Position numbers and translations under genes: made by a program
From: an archaeon
Lineage (GTDB): Archaea; Micrarchaeota; Micrarchaeia; Anstonellales; Bilamarchaeaceae
NCBI GenBank assembly: GCA_020053355.1
Contig: JAGVNI010000006.1
Coordinates: 1 to 64,000 of the forward strand
Length of the DNA: 64,000 nt
Direction: 5' to 3'
The notes under the pieces: generated by a model
Seen by the model: the letters and a program-made list of their open reading frames with translations, nothing else
Database searches by the model: none
Told to the model about the DNA's origin: nothing
Part shown: positions 47,046 to 56,693 of the stretch, piece after piece
Numbering within the stretch: position 1 is the first letter of the stretch
How the letters are laid out: each line of letters opens with the position of its first letter

Positions 47046-48689
47046 TCAGTCGCCCTGATCCGCGCCGGCAGATTTCGAGGGCTTCTCGCGGTAGGATTTG
47101 GCCGCCTTCATGAACTCGACGAAAATCGGGGCGGGCTCTTCCAGCCTGCTCTTCAACTCGATGTGCGGCTGTGTTGCCACTCCGAAACTCTCCTTCCATT
47201 CGGCAATCTCGACCACTCCGGATTCATGGCGCCCGGAGATGATGAGCCCGCGGGCCTCCAGTTCCGGCACGAACGCCGGGTTCACTTCGTAGCGGTGCCT
47301 GTGCCGCTCGGAAATCTTTTCGGCCTTGTAAGCCTTGTGCGCGACGGTCTCTTTTTTGAGGATGCATTCATACGCGCCGAGCCTCATGGTGGCGCCCATC
47401 TTCGTGATTTTCTGCTGCTCCGGGAGCATGTCAATTACCGGGAAAGCGGTCTTCTTGTCGAACTCGGTCGAATTCGCGCCTTTCATCCCGCAGACGTTGC
47501 GGGCATACTCCACGACCATGAGCTGCACGCCCAGGCACAATCCCAGATACGGGATTTTGTTTTCCCGCGAATAACCTATAGCCTTAATCTTGCCCTCGAT
47601 GCCCCTATCGCCGAACCCGCCCGGCACCAGTATGCCATGATACGGGGAGAGGACCTCGGCGACATCATAGACCTTCTCCAAATCGCTCGCTTCAATCCAT
47701 GATATCTCAAGGCCGGCATTCACTGCGGCCGCGCTGTGCACGAGCGCCTCCTTCACGCTGACATACGCGTCCTTGACTGCCGTGTATTTCCCGACAATGG
47801 CGATTTTCAGGGGCGCGTCTTTCGGCGATATTATGCGGCCGACTTTGGTGTGCCATTCTTTCAAGTCAGCCTCCCTGTTCTCCGGAAGGCCGAGCCTCTT
47901 TGCGAGCTGTTTGTACATGCCCTGCTTTTCAAGGACCAGGGGCAATTCATAGACCGTATGCAGGAGCGGGTCGTCGAACACGGCCTCCTCCGGCACATTG
48001 CAGTACAGGCTCAGTTTCTTCCTCGAATCCTCGCTCAGCTTCTCATGCTCCCTCGCGATTATGATGTCCGGCTGGATGCCCAGGCTCTGGAGGAGCCTTG
48101 TCGCATGCTGGGTTGGCTTGGTCTTCTGCTCGCCAGGGCTCATGCTCGGCACATATGTGAGCTGCACGAACGCCATGTTGTTGTGCTCGAAATGCAGCTG
48201 CCTCATGGCCTCGATGAAATACCCGTTCTCGAGGTCGCCGACAGTCCCCCCGACCTCTATCATGACGACATCCGCGTTGTTGTCCCGCCCGACTTTCTGC
48301 ACCCAATCCTTGATTTCGCCGGTCAGGTGCGGCACGAACTGGACGTCGCGGCCGAGATACTCGCCCTTCCTCTCCTTCTCGATTATCTTGGAAAAAAGCT
48401 TGCCGCCAGTAATCGAGCACATTCCCGGAAGCGACTTGTTCAGGAAGCGCTCATAGGTGCCGAAATCCATGTCCACTTCGGTGCCGTCATCGAGCACGAA
48501 CACTTCGCCATGGCGGAACGGGTTCATGGTGCCGCAATCCACGTTCAGGTAGCCGTCGAACTTGATTGGCATCACACGGAATCCGCGCGCCTGCAGCAGC
48601 TTGGCAATAGAAGAAGAGACTATCCCCTTTCCCAGGCCCGACATGATGGACCCGGTAATCACGATGAACTTGGTCTTTTTCTCTGGCAT
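47046..48689 (-). CDS. pyrG: CTP synthase
   Basis: 547 aa; KFIVITGSIMSGLGKGIVSSSIAKLLQARGF, GGTVGDLE, YLGLCLGVQLMVVEYARNV. Confidence 0.98.
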   Translation of the reverse strand: MPEKKTKFIVITGSIMSGLGKGIVSSSIAKLLQARGFRVMPIKFDGYLNVDCGTMNPFRHGEVFVLDDGTEVDMDFGTYERFLNKSLPGMCSITGGKLFSKIIEKERKGEYLGRDVQFVPHLTGEIKDWVQKVGRDNNADVVMIEVGGTVGDLENGYFIEAMRQLHFEHNNMAFVQLTYVPSMSPGEQKTKPTQHATRLLQSLGIQPDIIIAREHEKLSEDSRKKLSLYCNVPEEAVFDDPLLHTVYELPLVLEKQGMYKQLAKRLGLPENREADLKEWHTKVGRIISPKDAPLKIAIVGKYTAVKDAYVSVKEALVHSAAAVNAGLEISWIEASDLEKVYDVAEVLSPYHGILVPGGFGDRGIEGKIKAIGYSRENKIPYLGLCLGVQLMVVEYARNVCGMKGANSTEFDKKTAFPVIDMLPEQQKITKMGATMRLGAYECILKKETVAHKAYKAEKISERHRHRYEVNPAFVPELEARGLIISGRHESGVVEIAEWKESFGVATQPHIELKSRLEEPAPIFVEFMKAAKSYREKPSKSAGADQGD

Positions 48690-48740
48690 AGGGAGGATGT
48701 GGCGGGCACATTTTTTAAATCTAACAAGGATTTCTTGGCA

Positions 48741-49157
48741 ATGGACTTAGTGAAATGGGCCATCATCCTCTCGGTGTTCTTCCTCATCGTGCCGGTAATC
48801 TGCATAGCCATCTATGTCATGACACCGCTCCTGCTTTCCCTGCTTATGGGGGCAAACGGGGAGGATGTTTGCAGCTATTCCGGCACCGGCGCCACAGGCG
48901 GCTCTTCAAACCTCCAGGCATCGCTCTCCAACCTGTGCAACACCGCCAAGTCGTTCCTGGGCATCACGGCGATGCTCATGATTGTCCTGGCCTCGCCCCT
49001 GCTGTTCCTCTCCAACGCGATTGTCAGCTTCGAGATATTCTCATCCAAATCGAAAGGGGACTCGAAGGTCATATGGCTCGCCATCTTATGGGCGCTTCCA
49101 GTTATCGGCGGCCTTACCTATCTATACAAGGGAAGGAAGAACTTCAAGCCGGCATGA
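48741..49157 (+). CDS. small membrane protein (Cys-loop family)
   Basis: 138 aa; VICIAIYVMTPLLLSLLMGANGEDVCSY...LSNLCNTAKSFLGITAMLMIVL. Confidence 0.7.
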   Translation: MDLVKWAIILSVFFLIVPVICIAIYVMTPLLLSLLMGANGEDVCSYSGTGATGGSSNLQASLSNLCNTAKSFLGITAMLMIVLASPLLFLSNAIVSFEIFSSKSKGDSKVIWLAILWALPVIGGLTYLYKGRKNFKPA

Positions 49158-49253
49158 TGCCAGAACCCCGGCCAGCACCAGTAGCGCCCAACAATTAGGC
49201 CTTTCCCTAACCAAATCCCCGCGGCTTTTATCTCCGGGCCGGGAAATCATAAT

Positions 49254-49571
49254 ATGAACGCCACCGATTTCGTCGCCCCCCTGGTGGTGCTTGCGCTGCT
49301 GTCATTTGGATGTTATGTCCTGTTTCCCGTCGCCATCATATCCTTCTCCGACCCCCAGCACGACGAAAACTTCTGCCCGGACATGCATCCTCCGGAATGC
49401 GTTTCTACTCCTGATGCATGCGTTGGTCGCACCGGCAGTTATATGTGCACTCAGGTGAAGCACCTTTTCTCAGGAGTCGCGGCTATATGCCTGTTTCTTG
49501 CAGCCATCCTGGCCGCCCACAACCTCATGTCTAAAGGAAAAGGCCTCAAATCCGGTTCAAGGCATCCTTGA
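49254..49571 (+). CDS. small membrane protein (possible member of same Cys-loop family)
   Basis: 105 aa; two TM flanking Cys-rich loop; MCTQVKHLFSGVAAICLFLAAIL. Confidence 0.6.
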   Translation: MNATDFVAPLVVLALLSFGCYVLFPVAIISFSDPQHDENFCPDMHPPECVSTPDACVGRTGSYMCTQVKHLFSGVAAICLFLAAILAAHNLMSKGKGLKSGSRHP

Positions 49572-50244
49572 TTTTCTCAATCGACATGTTCGTTGCAATC
49601 ATCGGGATGCGCTCGCGCTCGGAAATCTTGATTGCCAGGCGGTCCACCTTCGTCGGGTCGATGTTGTGGAGCACGATTGCCGAGGGCTTCGATGAGCTGA
49701 CGCGGACGACCACCAGCGGGCTTCTCCCGGTGCTGACTCCTGTGAAGATGAACACGCGCTCGTTCACATTGCCATACAGGTTCTGGAAATACGAGAACGG
49801 CATGTCGAGGATGACTTTTATGGAATCGATAAGCGTGTAGCCGTAGATTTTCTTCGAGTCCAGGAGGTCTGCATTCGTGATAATCCGCCCCTCAATCAAA
49901 TCCACGAAATCCTTCAGGGGAATCGAGCGGGCGAACTCGTGCACCTCAAAATACTCGCTGACAGGCTTCTCCTTCTCGCGGAACTTCTGGGCAATCGTCC
50001 CGCCCTTTGCTATGTCGATGTCAAAAAGCGCGTTCACGAACCTCTTGACTACGCCGGTTCCGGGCGACTTCCTCCGGTTGCCCTCGTAATCGCTTATGGT
50101 GGACACGGTGATGCCGAGATGCCGCGCCAGCTCGACTTGGGATATCCCGAAGATTTCGCGCCATTTGCGCATGGTCGCGCCTGGGTCTTCCGAGAGCGAT
50201 ATCTCGCCGGCGATCTCCATTTTGATTTTTTCCATTAGCAGCAC
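49546..50244 (-). CDS. archaeal HTH-type transcriptional regulator (XRE N-terminal)
   Basis: WREIFGISQVELARHLGITVSTISDYEGNRRKSPGTGVVKRFVNAL plus conserved C-terminal domain. Confidence 0.9.
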   Translation of the reverse strand: MLLMEKIKMEIAGEISLSEDPGATMRKWREIFGISQVELARHLGITVSTISDYEGNRRKSPGTGVVKRFVNALFDIDIAKGGTIAQKFREKEKPVSEYFEVHEFARSIPLKDFVDLIEGRIITNADLLDSKKIYGYTLIDSIKVILDMPFSYFQNLYGNVNERVFIFTGVSTGRSPLVVVRVSSSKPSAIVLHNIDPTKVDRLAIKISERERIPMIATNMSIEKIKDALNRI

Positions 50245-50302
50245 CTGAAAAATGGAGAGAATTGAACGGAGTTCAATGACATCTCCATTTTGATTTTTTC
50301 CA
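50213..50302. repeat. 22-bp direct repeat and nested inverted repeat at 5' end of HTH gene
   Basis: ATCTCCATTTTGATTTTTTCCA at 50213-50234 and 50281-50302; nested ATTGAAC-gga-GTTCAAT 50261-50277 inside AAAATGGAGA/TCTCCATTTT 50249-50291. Confidence 0.85.
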
Positions 50303-50456
50303 AAACATCACCCGCTGTCTCATTCCCGCAGGCTGGGTATCCCTCCCAAACTTTATATTGATTTCGTCAAACGTCAATCCCTACTTCGGCAGTTATACCC
50401 CCTCTGCGAACCTGTTTTAGTCCCTTTTTTAAATTCCATCTTGCCAAGTGAAACCC

Positions 50457-50936
50457 ATGGCAATCAACCTTCTCGGCGACTTCTTCAGCTTCATCAACAT
50501 CCCCATGTTCGATACGATGACCGTCGTTCTCATCATCTCCTACATCATCTGGGAAGCCCCGCGCACGGTAAGGCTCCTCTCCGATGAGTACACGAAAGGC
50601 CTGTATCCTGACAACGGCCGCGTCATAGACGTAACGCTGTTCGTCATAGGGCTGGCATCGGTCGTATTCTTCATGCTGGACAACAACGCCGAGCGCGTCG
50701 TGACGTTCCTGAAGACGCCTGGCGTCACCGCCTTTTTCCTGGTCCTGATTCTCGCAATCCCGCTGATAGTGGCACTCGGCTTCTTCAAGAGGATGTTTGC
50801 CCGCTTCGACGAGCACAACTCTGTCACTGTCTTCCTGGCGCACACGTTCCTGGACCTGATGCACACGCTTTTCCACATCGCGCTTACTGTGCTCTTTTTG
50901 CCGATAGTGGGATTCCTTGCAATGGGCCCCAAGTGA
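50457..50936 (+). CDS. hypothetical multi-TM protein
   Basis: 159 aa from MAINLLGDFFSF; about 4 TM. Confidence 0.65.
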   Translation: MAINLLGDFFSFINIPMFDTMTVVLIISYIIWEAPRTVRLLSDEYTKGLYPDNGRVIDVTLFVIGLASVVFFMLDNNAERVVTFLKTPGVTAFFLVLILAIPLIVALGFFKRMFARFDEHNSVTVFLAHTFLDLMHTLFHIALTVLFLPIVGFLAMGPK

Positions 50937-51020
50937 CCGTATGCCGATACGCCGATGCGCACCGGCCTAATCTCCTTTTTTTATAAATATTGCTCTCCAT
51001 ATCGAAAACCGGTGAAAGTT

Positions 51021-51269
51021 ATGCCTCCAAAGAAGAAAACGAAAAGCGTACAGACGAAAGTTCCGAAGGGATGCACATGCGGCAGCAGCTGCCATGAAGA
51101 CGACGCGCACCTGCCAGGGCTCCTGCTTGCGGCAATCGGGCTGCTTGCTCTCCCGATAAATTTCGGGCTGATTCCGGGCATGGAATGGGCGCTTGCATGG
51201 CCGCTCCTGATAGTCTTCATCGGCCTGGTGATTGTGCTCAGGGTCAACATCTGCAGGACCCAGGACTGA
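51021..51269 (+). CDS. hypothetical small membrane protein
   Basis: 82 aa; MPPKKKTKSVQTKVPKGCTCGSSCHEDD then two TM. Confidence 0.65.
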   Translation: MPPKKKTKSVQTKVPKGCTCGSSCHEDDAHLPGLLLAAIGLLALPINFGLIPGMEWALAWPLLIVFIGLVIVLRVNICRTQD

Positions 51270-51306
51270 TTTTTTTTAAAACAAGGTTGCCGGAACCAAC
51301 CGGCAA

Positions 51307-52083
51307 TCACAATCCTTTCTTTTCCATATACGCAACCGCATTCTTGAACGGTTTCAGGCCGAGGGGCTCTCTTACGGTCCCCTTCACCCAGTACGGGCAA
51401 TTCTCGACGATATTGAAAGCTTCCGGGTGCGGCATCATCCCGAATATCCGCCCTGTCTTGTCGCATATGCCAGCCACATTCTCGACCGAGCCGTTCGGGT
51501 TGTACGGGAACCCGGCCAGCTTGCCAGCCTCATCAACATACTGGAACACTATCTGGTTCCCCTGCTTCAATTCGTCCATCACGCGCCCGTCTTTCGGGAT
51601 GAACTTCCCTTCCCCGTGCCGGACGGGGACGAGGATGTAGTCGATTCCCTTCGTGAATACGCACGGCGAATTGGGGTTTCCCTTGAGTATGACCCACCGA
51701 TCCTCGTAATGGCCGGAGTCGTTCGTGGTGAGGCTGACGCGCTGATGGAAATCCGGCTCCGGAAGGAGGCCCATCTTCACCATCACCTGGAAGCCGTTGC
51801 AAATGCCGAGGATGAGCTTGTCGGCCTTGGTGAAATCAGCGAGCCCATCACGCAGGCGGAATTTCATCTTGTTCCCGAAGACTTTCCCCGAGCCCAAATC
51901 ATCCCCGAAAGAGAATCCGCCCGGAATCATGAGCATGTTGTAGTTTTCGAGGACCAACGGGTTGTCCAGCACCGCATTCAGGTGGAGGATGTCGGCCTTG
52001 CCGCCGCTTTTTTCTATGGCGTATTTGCTTTCGTTCTCGCAGTTGATGCCATAGCCGTAAAGCACGAGGGCCTTGAGTGCCAT
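51307..52083 (-). CDS. purQ: phosphoribosylformylglycinamidine synthase, glutaminase subunit
   Basis: Start placed at MALKALVLYGYGINCE; MIPGGFSFGDDLGSG, ILGICNGFQVMVKMGLLP, GMMPHPEAF. Confidence 0.95.
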   Translation of the reverse strand: MALKALVLYGYGINCENESKYAIEKSGGKADILHLNAVLDNPLVLENYNMLMIPGGFSFGDDLGSGKVFGNKMKFRLRDGLADFTKADKLILGICNGFQVMVKMGLLPEPDFHQRVSLTTNDSGHYEDRWVILKGNPNSPCVFTKGIDYILVPVRHGEGKFIPKDGRVMDELKQGNQIVFQYVDEAGKLAGFPYNPNGSVENVAGICDKTGRIFGMMPHPEAFNIVENCPYWVKGTVREPLGLKPFKNAVAYMEKKGL

Positions 52084-52131
52084 GACCCACTTGTGGAGGC
52101 AAAATAAGTTAAATGTATCCGGAGAAGTGCC

Positions 52132-52329
52132 ATGCGTAATCCTATGGATGCGCAAAAAGACAAGAGGAAACTTCCGAACCTTCGCCGCGTCATAGACCAG
52201 GCGCCGCCGATTGAAAAAGCGACGCTGCGCGCCCTGGCGAGGCAGCTTAAGGTGGAGCAGCTGCTCCCCATCGACGCGACGCTTGGAAGGCTTATGGGCG
52301 GCAAAAAAACCGGCGAAAACCGGGGCTGA
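52132..52329 (+). CDS. hypothetical small basic protein
   Basis: 65 aa; DKRKLPNLRRVIDQAPPIEKATLRALARQLKVEQLLPIDATLGRL. Confidence 0.4.
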   Translation: MRNPMDAQKDKRKLPNLRRVIDQAPPIEKATLRALARQLKVEQLLPIDATLGRLMGGKKTGENRG

Positions 52330-52704
52330 CTACACCTTCTTGAGCCCCTTGATTTTCGCGTACCTGGTGGGCGATTTCATATAAATCAGGGCGTCATTCG
52401 CTATGCACACGCCCGCGGTCAGCAGGCTGTCAGTGATTTGCACGCTTTCGCCGTGCTCCCGTAATTCGTTCATGAGCTTGGTTGTCACCTGGGCGGCTTT
52501 CTTGTCAAATGGAAGGATTGTCACATTCGCTGCGAATGCACCGACGGCGTCCTGCCGGCTCACCGTCTCGTAGAGGTGCATGAGCGTCATGCTAGTGATG
52601 CATATGTCCTCCCTGTCCGCGTAATACATGAGCTTCTCGATTGTTCCAGGGTCCCCCCTAAGGAAGTCCAGCGCGGCCTCGAAGTCCAGACATATTTTTT
52701 CCAT
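52330..52704 (-). CDS. vapC: PIN-domain toxin (VapC-like)
   Basis: 124 aa; ICLDFEAALDFLRGDPGTIEKL..., ITSMTLMHLYETV, ITDSLLTAGVCIANDALIYM. Confidence 0.85.
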   Translation of the reverse strand: MEKICLDFEAALDFLRGDPGTIEKLMYYADREDICITSMTLMHLYETVSRQDAVGAFAANVTILPFDKKAAQVTTKLMNELREHGESVQITDSLLTAGVCIANDALIYMKSPTRYAKIKGLKKV

Positions 52705-52708
52705 TCAA

Positions 52709-52927
52709 TCACCTGGTCAAAACCGCGTCGCGCTTGATTCTCTCTGCTGCGCGCGCATCGATGTCGATATCCCTGATGCTGCCGGCAAGGCGGATGATGT
52801 TCCCCGCCCCCTCCTTCTTCTCCTTGAGGAGATACCTGAAGACCTCGCTGAAACTCATGCCCTTGGCCTTCTTCAGCTTATACAAATCCGAGTAGACATC
52901 ATCCATTATCGTTATGACTTTCACCAT
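52709..52927 (-). CDS. vapB: VapB/DUF217-like antitoxin
   Basis: Start placed at MVKVITIMDDVYSDLYKLKKAKGMSFSEVFRYLLKEK; immediately upstream of PIN gene. Confidence 0.85.
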   Translation of the reverse strand: MVKVITIMDDVYSDLYKLKKAKGMSFSEVFRYLLKEKKEGAGNIIRLAGSIRDIDIDARAAERIKRDAVLTR

Positions 52928-53192
52928 ACCCCTACACACCTGTCCACATAAATTACGTCCATCGCGACACCGTCCAACTACAATCGTCCGGAAGATGCTA
53001 AATACATGCATTAAATACATTTAAACTTTTCCCTCGAATTTCGTAACTTTGTTTTACTCCATGCACGATAGTGGTCTATTTTCTCCGGCGTGAAAACGAA
53101 TCTATATAAAGCGCCGAACGCTCCTTCTATTACTCTCATCAGAGAGAAAAACAATAGATTAGGTAAGGCGACCAAAAAAATAAGGTGAAAAC

Positions 53193-54275
53193 ATGGAAGA
53201 CTTGGTAAGATCTGTGGTAGGGGAAAACGCTCCGCAGGCTGAAAAACAGTCCTCGGACGCTTTGAGCTCGGAGAGCATCAAAATCGTCACCGTCGGTGTC
53301 GGTGGCGCCGGAAACAACACGATTAACCGCCTGATAAAGAGCGGCGTGAAGGGAACGGAACTTGTCGCAATCAACACGGACAAGCAGCACCTCAACATCG
53401 TCCATGAGAGGGCGAAGAAAGTGCTTATAGGCAAGTCCGTCACAAAAGGCCTCGGTGCCGGCGGATACCCGGACATCGGCGCAAAATCGTGCGAAGTGGA
53501 CAGGCCGCTCGTCGAGAGGGAACTCGAGAACGCGCACCTCGTCTTCGTTTGCGCAGGCATGGGCGGCGGAACCGGCGGCGGCGCAGCCCCGATTGTAGCC
53601 CAGATTGCGAAAGAGCAGGGCGCTATCGTCGTGGCCATGGTCACGTACCCATTCGCCTTGGAAAGGGCGAGGAAGAAGAGGGCCGACGAGGGCATCAAGC
53701 TCCTCAAGAAGCACTGCGACTCGGTCATCATCCTGGACAACAACAGGCTTGTCCAATTGGTCCCGAACCTGCCGATGGCAGAAGCGTTCGCGGTTGCAGA
53801 TGAAATCCTCTCGAGGGCAATCAGCGGCCTGGTCTGGACAATCACCCAGCCGTCCCTGATTAACATCGACTTTGCCGATGTCCGCGCAATCATGGAAGGC
53901 GGAGGCGTCGGGTTTATCGCGGTCGGCGAAGGCAAGGGCAACGACAAGGTGAAGGCTGCGGCAGATGGCGTTATAAAGAACAGGCTTCTGGACGTGGACT
54001 TCGAAGGCGCAAAGGGCGCGCTCATCCACATCACGGGCGGCTCGGACCTAACACTCGGCGACGCAATCAAGGCAGGCGAAACAGTCACTGAGAAAATGGA
54101 TGCCGAAGCCAACGTCAAGTGGGGTGCCAGGATAATGCAGAACTACGAGGGCAAGCTCGAAATCGTCGCCATAGTCACGGGTGTGAAAGGCGCATCGATT
54201 GCCGGCAGCTCTGTCTCCGAAGAGGAAGTCTCCTCGGTATCTGCATACGGCTCTGACCTTGAAGTCCTTGGTTAA
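53193..54275 (+). CDS. ftsZ: cell division protein FtsZ
   Basis: 360 aa; VGVGGAGNNTINRL, CAGMGGGTGGGAAPIVAQIAKE. Confidence 0.98.
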   Translation: MEDLVRSVVGENAPQAEKQSSDALSSESIKIVTVGVGGAGNNTINRLIKSGVKGTELVAINTDKQHLNIVHERAKKVLIGKSVTKGLGAGGYPDIGAKSCEVDRPLVERELENAHLVFVCAGMGGGTGGGAAPIVAQIAKEQGAIVVAMVTYPFALERARKKRADEGIKLLKKHCDSVIILDNNRLVQLVPNLPMAEAFAVADEILSRAISGLVWTITQPSLINIDFADVRAIMEGGGVGFIAVGEGKGNDKVKAAADGVIKNRLLDVDFEGAKGALIHITGGSDLTLGDAIKAGETVTEKMDAEANVKWGARIMQNYEGKLEIVAIVTGVKGASIAGSSVSEEEVSSVSAYGSDLEVLG

Positions 54276-54400
54276 GGGCATAATCAATTTTTTCTTTTTC
54301 TTTATTTTCATCTTTTTCTCCTGAACATCCTGATGCTCCCGCTTTTCTAAAAAAACGCCAAGCGACATTTAATAAATTGTGTTATACCGAATATATTTTC

Positions 54401-54808
54401 ATGTACTCAGGTGGGGCCAGGTTCCAGGAGTTCTCCGGGGTAGCCACATTCAGGGAATCCACTTACCGCGTCAGCGTCATTGCCAAGGGGGACCTTTGGA
54501 AAAGCGAAGTGGTAAAGGCAATCAACAGGGCGGGCGGACACAATGTCAGCGTCGATGAAGGCAAGCCCGTAACAGATCCCCACGCCTATGCCAATACGTT
54601 CGCGGCATCCCGCATATCCTACGAGGTCACATTCACCCCGGACAATGCCCTGACGGAAGGCGGGGTGCGCAAGCCTTCGGTGACCAAGCTCCTGCGGTGC
54701 GACTATTCAATCATCAACGACGGCGAGCTCCAGAAGTCCTATGGCAAGTTCAAGCAGGCCGTCGCTTCGGGCTCGCGCACTGGCGCAATCGCGCGCACGA
54801 AGCCCTAA
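54401..54808 (+). CDS. hypothetical protein
   Basis: 135 aa from MYSGGARFQEFSG; no recognised family. Confidence 0.55.
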   Translation: MYSGGARFQEFSGVATFRESTYRVSVIAKGDLWKSEVVKAINRAGGHNVSVDEGKPVTDPHAYANTFAASRISYEVTFTPDNALTEGGVRKPSVTKLLRCDYSIINDGELQKSYGKFKQAVASGSRTGAIARTKP

Positions 54809-54890
54809 TTCGGCAAGAAATACGGCTACTATCTTTGCTTGCCAGAAACTAGGTATTCCGATTTTAATCCATCGCAGCGAATTGGTTTTC

Positions 54891-55598
54891 ATGAAGTTCA
54901 AAATCATCCCGAACCCGAAAAAACCCTGGGCCAAGGAACTCGCCGCGGAACTGAAGGCGTTCCTTTTTCCAACCCATTCGTTCGTGAAAAAGGGTGCGGA
55001 CGCGACCATATGCATCGGAGGGGACGGTACCATCCTCTACGCCCACTACAAGGGCAAGCTCGAAGGGCCGGTTCTCGGAATCGGCGGAGACAAGAGCTAC
55101 ATCTGCCAGCTAAGGAAAGACAACTGGAAGGAAGGCATCCAGGGCGTCATCGGCAACCCGAAACGCGAGAGCATCTCCACGCTAGTCTGCTCGCTAGGCG
55201 CACGCTATTATGCTGCATTGAACGATGCCGTCATCCATGCAACGCATTACCGCGTCGCCGAGATGGACGTCACCATAGACGGAAAAACCACCTCTTTCGA
55301 AGGCGACGGCATGATTATTTCGACGGCGCTCGGTTCGGCCGCATACGCATTTTCTGCAGGTGGTGCGAAACTCGCCCCAACAGAAAGCAAATTAAGCCTT
55401 GTGCCCATATGTCCATACAAGCGCGCATTCTCCCCAAAGGTCCTCCCTGAGGACAGCAACGTTGAGGTAACAGTCGGAAACGACTGTGCATTCATAGTGG
55501 ACGGCATCTTCGTCCGCCGCCTCCGGAAAGGGGAGACGGTCGCGATACATAAAGGCCCCGGCATCCCGTTCTTCGGGGGCGTCGGGAGATACTATTGA
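54891..55598 (+). CDS. nadK: NAD(+) kinase
   Basis: 235 aa; ADATICIGGDGTILYAHY, SFEGDGMIISTALGSAAYAFSAGG. Confidence 0.92.
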   Translation: MKFKIIPNPKKPWAKELAAELKAFLFPTHSFVKKGADATICIGGDGTILYAHYKGKLEGPVLGIGGDKSYICQLRKDNWKEGIQGVIGNPKRESISTLVCSLGARYYAALNDAVIHATHYRVAEMDVTIDGKTTSFEGDGMIISTALGSAAYAFSAGGAKLAPTESKLSLVPICPYKRAFSPKVLPEDSNVEVTVGNDCAFIVDGIFVRRLRKGETVAIHKGPGIPFFGGVGRYY

Positions 55599-55615
55599 CA
55601 TAAGGAGGGAAAACA

Positions 55616-55951
55616 ATGATTGGCAAAGATGAGATACTCCGGAGAGGCTACGTGGACGTCAAGGTCTACGTGACAGGCCTGCGCCAGAGCCACCGGCTCG
55701 AAGTCGTGAAGGAGAAGACGAGCGTGGGCATGGTCCCGTTCCTCGTCTGCAAGCACTATATCCCGACCGCGGAACTCGTGCGCCTTGCCGAGCAGCTGCA
55801 ACTGCCCGTCAAGCACAAGGAGGTCGTGGTCTTCCCGAGGGGCAAGATGGCAAGCCATTTCGCGGACAAGACCGAGAAGACGACCAAGGGCGTCCATGCC
55901 ATCGTCGAAGCGGAGACCGTGGAAGCCGAAGTAGAGGAAGAAGAGTCCTGA
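55616..55951 (+). CDS. hypothetical protein
   Basis: 111 aa with acidic tail EAETVEAEVEEEES. Confidence 0.65.
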   Translation: MIGKDEILRRGYVDVKVYVTGLRQSHRLEVVKEKTSVGMVPFLVCKHYIPTAELVRLAEQLQLPVKHKEVVVFPRGKMASHFADKTEKTTKGVHAIVEAETVEAEVEEEES

Positions 55952-55955
55952 TTTT

Positions 55956-56684
55956 TCAGACGACAAACAGCGACGCCAGTCCGAATGCCGCCGCAGCACC
56001 TGCCGCGAAAGCGATCGCCCCGGCGCGCTCATAGCCCTTCTTCAGCGCATCCGGAAGCAGTTCGACAAGGACGACATATGCCATCGCGCCGGCGGAGAAT
56101 GCCAGCGAAAGCGGCACGAATCCGGTAAACGAGCTTAGGAACATGTACCCGATTATCGCAGCCGCTGCCTCGACGACTCCGGAGAGGATGCCGTAGAATA
56201 CCGCCATCCTTTTTCCGAGCCCGTAGCAGGCGAGCGGCGCGGCTATCAGGGTGCCTTCAGGGACATCCTGGATTGCCATGGTCGTCGTCACGAACCATCC
56301 GAGGGGATTCGAGGCTGCGAATGCGGCGGCTATCGCGAAGCCCTCCGGGATGTTGTGGATGGCTATCGCCCCGCCAATCATCAATGCCTTCTTTTTCGAA
56401 TGCTTGATTTCTTCCCTGGTTATGTGCATGTGTATGTGCGGGAGGGCTTTCTCCACGAACATCAGGCAAATCAACCCGAGCGCGAGGCCGCCAACCACGG
56501 CGACGTCCCCGGATGCCTGGTGCGCCTGCGCCAGCATCTCCACAGCTGAATACGCCATCACGCCAGCGGCGAAAGCGAGCATCATGCTGTTCTTCCGCTC
56601 ATCCATGCATCCGTAGAATAGCACGATGGCCGCCCCTGCCGATGTCGCGAGGAGGACCGTTAGCGCGCCGAGAAAAATCTCCAT
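55956..56684 (-). CDS. ZIP-family metal transporter
   Basis: 242 aa; IAIHNIPEGFAIAAAF, MAIQDVPEGTLIAAPL. Confidence 0.95.
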   Translation of the reverse strand: MEIFLGALTVLLATSAGAAIVLFYGCMDERKNSMMLAFAAGVMAYSAVEMLAQAHQASGDVAVVGGLALGLICLMFVEKALPHIHMHITREEIKHSKKKALMIGGAIAIHNIPEGFAIAAAFAASNPLGWFVTTTMAIQDVPEGTLIAAPLACYGLGKRMAVFYGILSGVVEAAAAIIGYMFLSSFTGFVPLSLAFSAGAMAYVVLVELLPDALKKGYERAGAIAFAAGAAAAFGLASLFVV

Positions 56685-56693
56685 AAACCTGTC

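Noticed and set aside
47736-48740. Upstream extension of the + strand ORF listed as 47736-49157
   Set aside because: This part is the antisense of pyrG; the real CDS most likely starts at ATG 48741.
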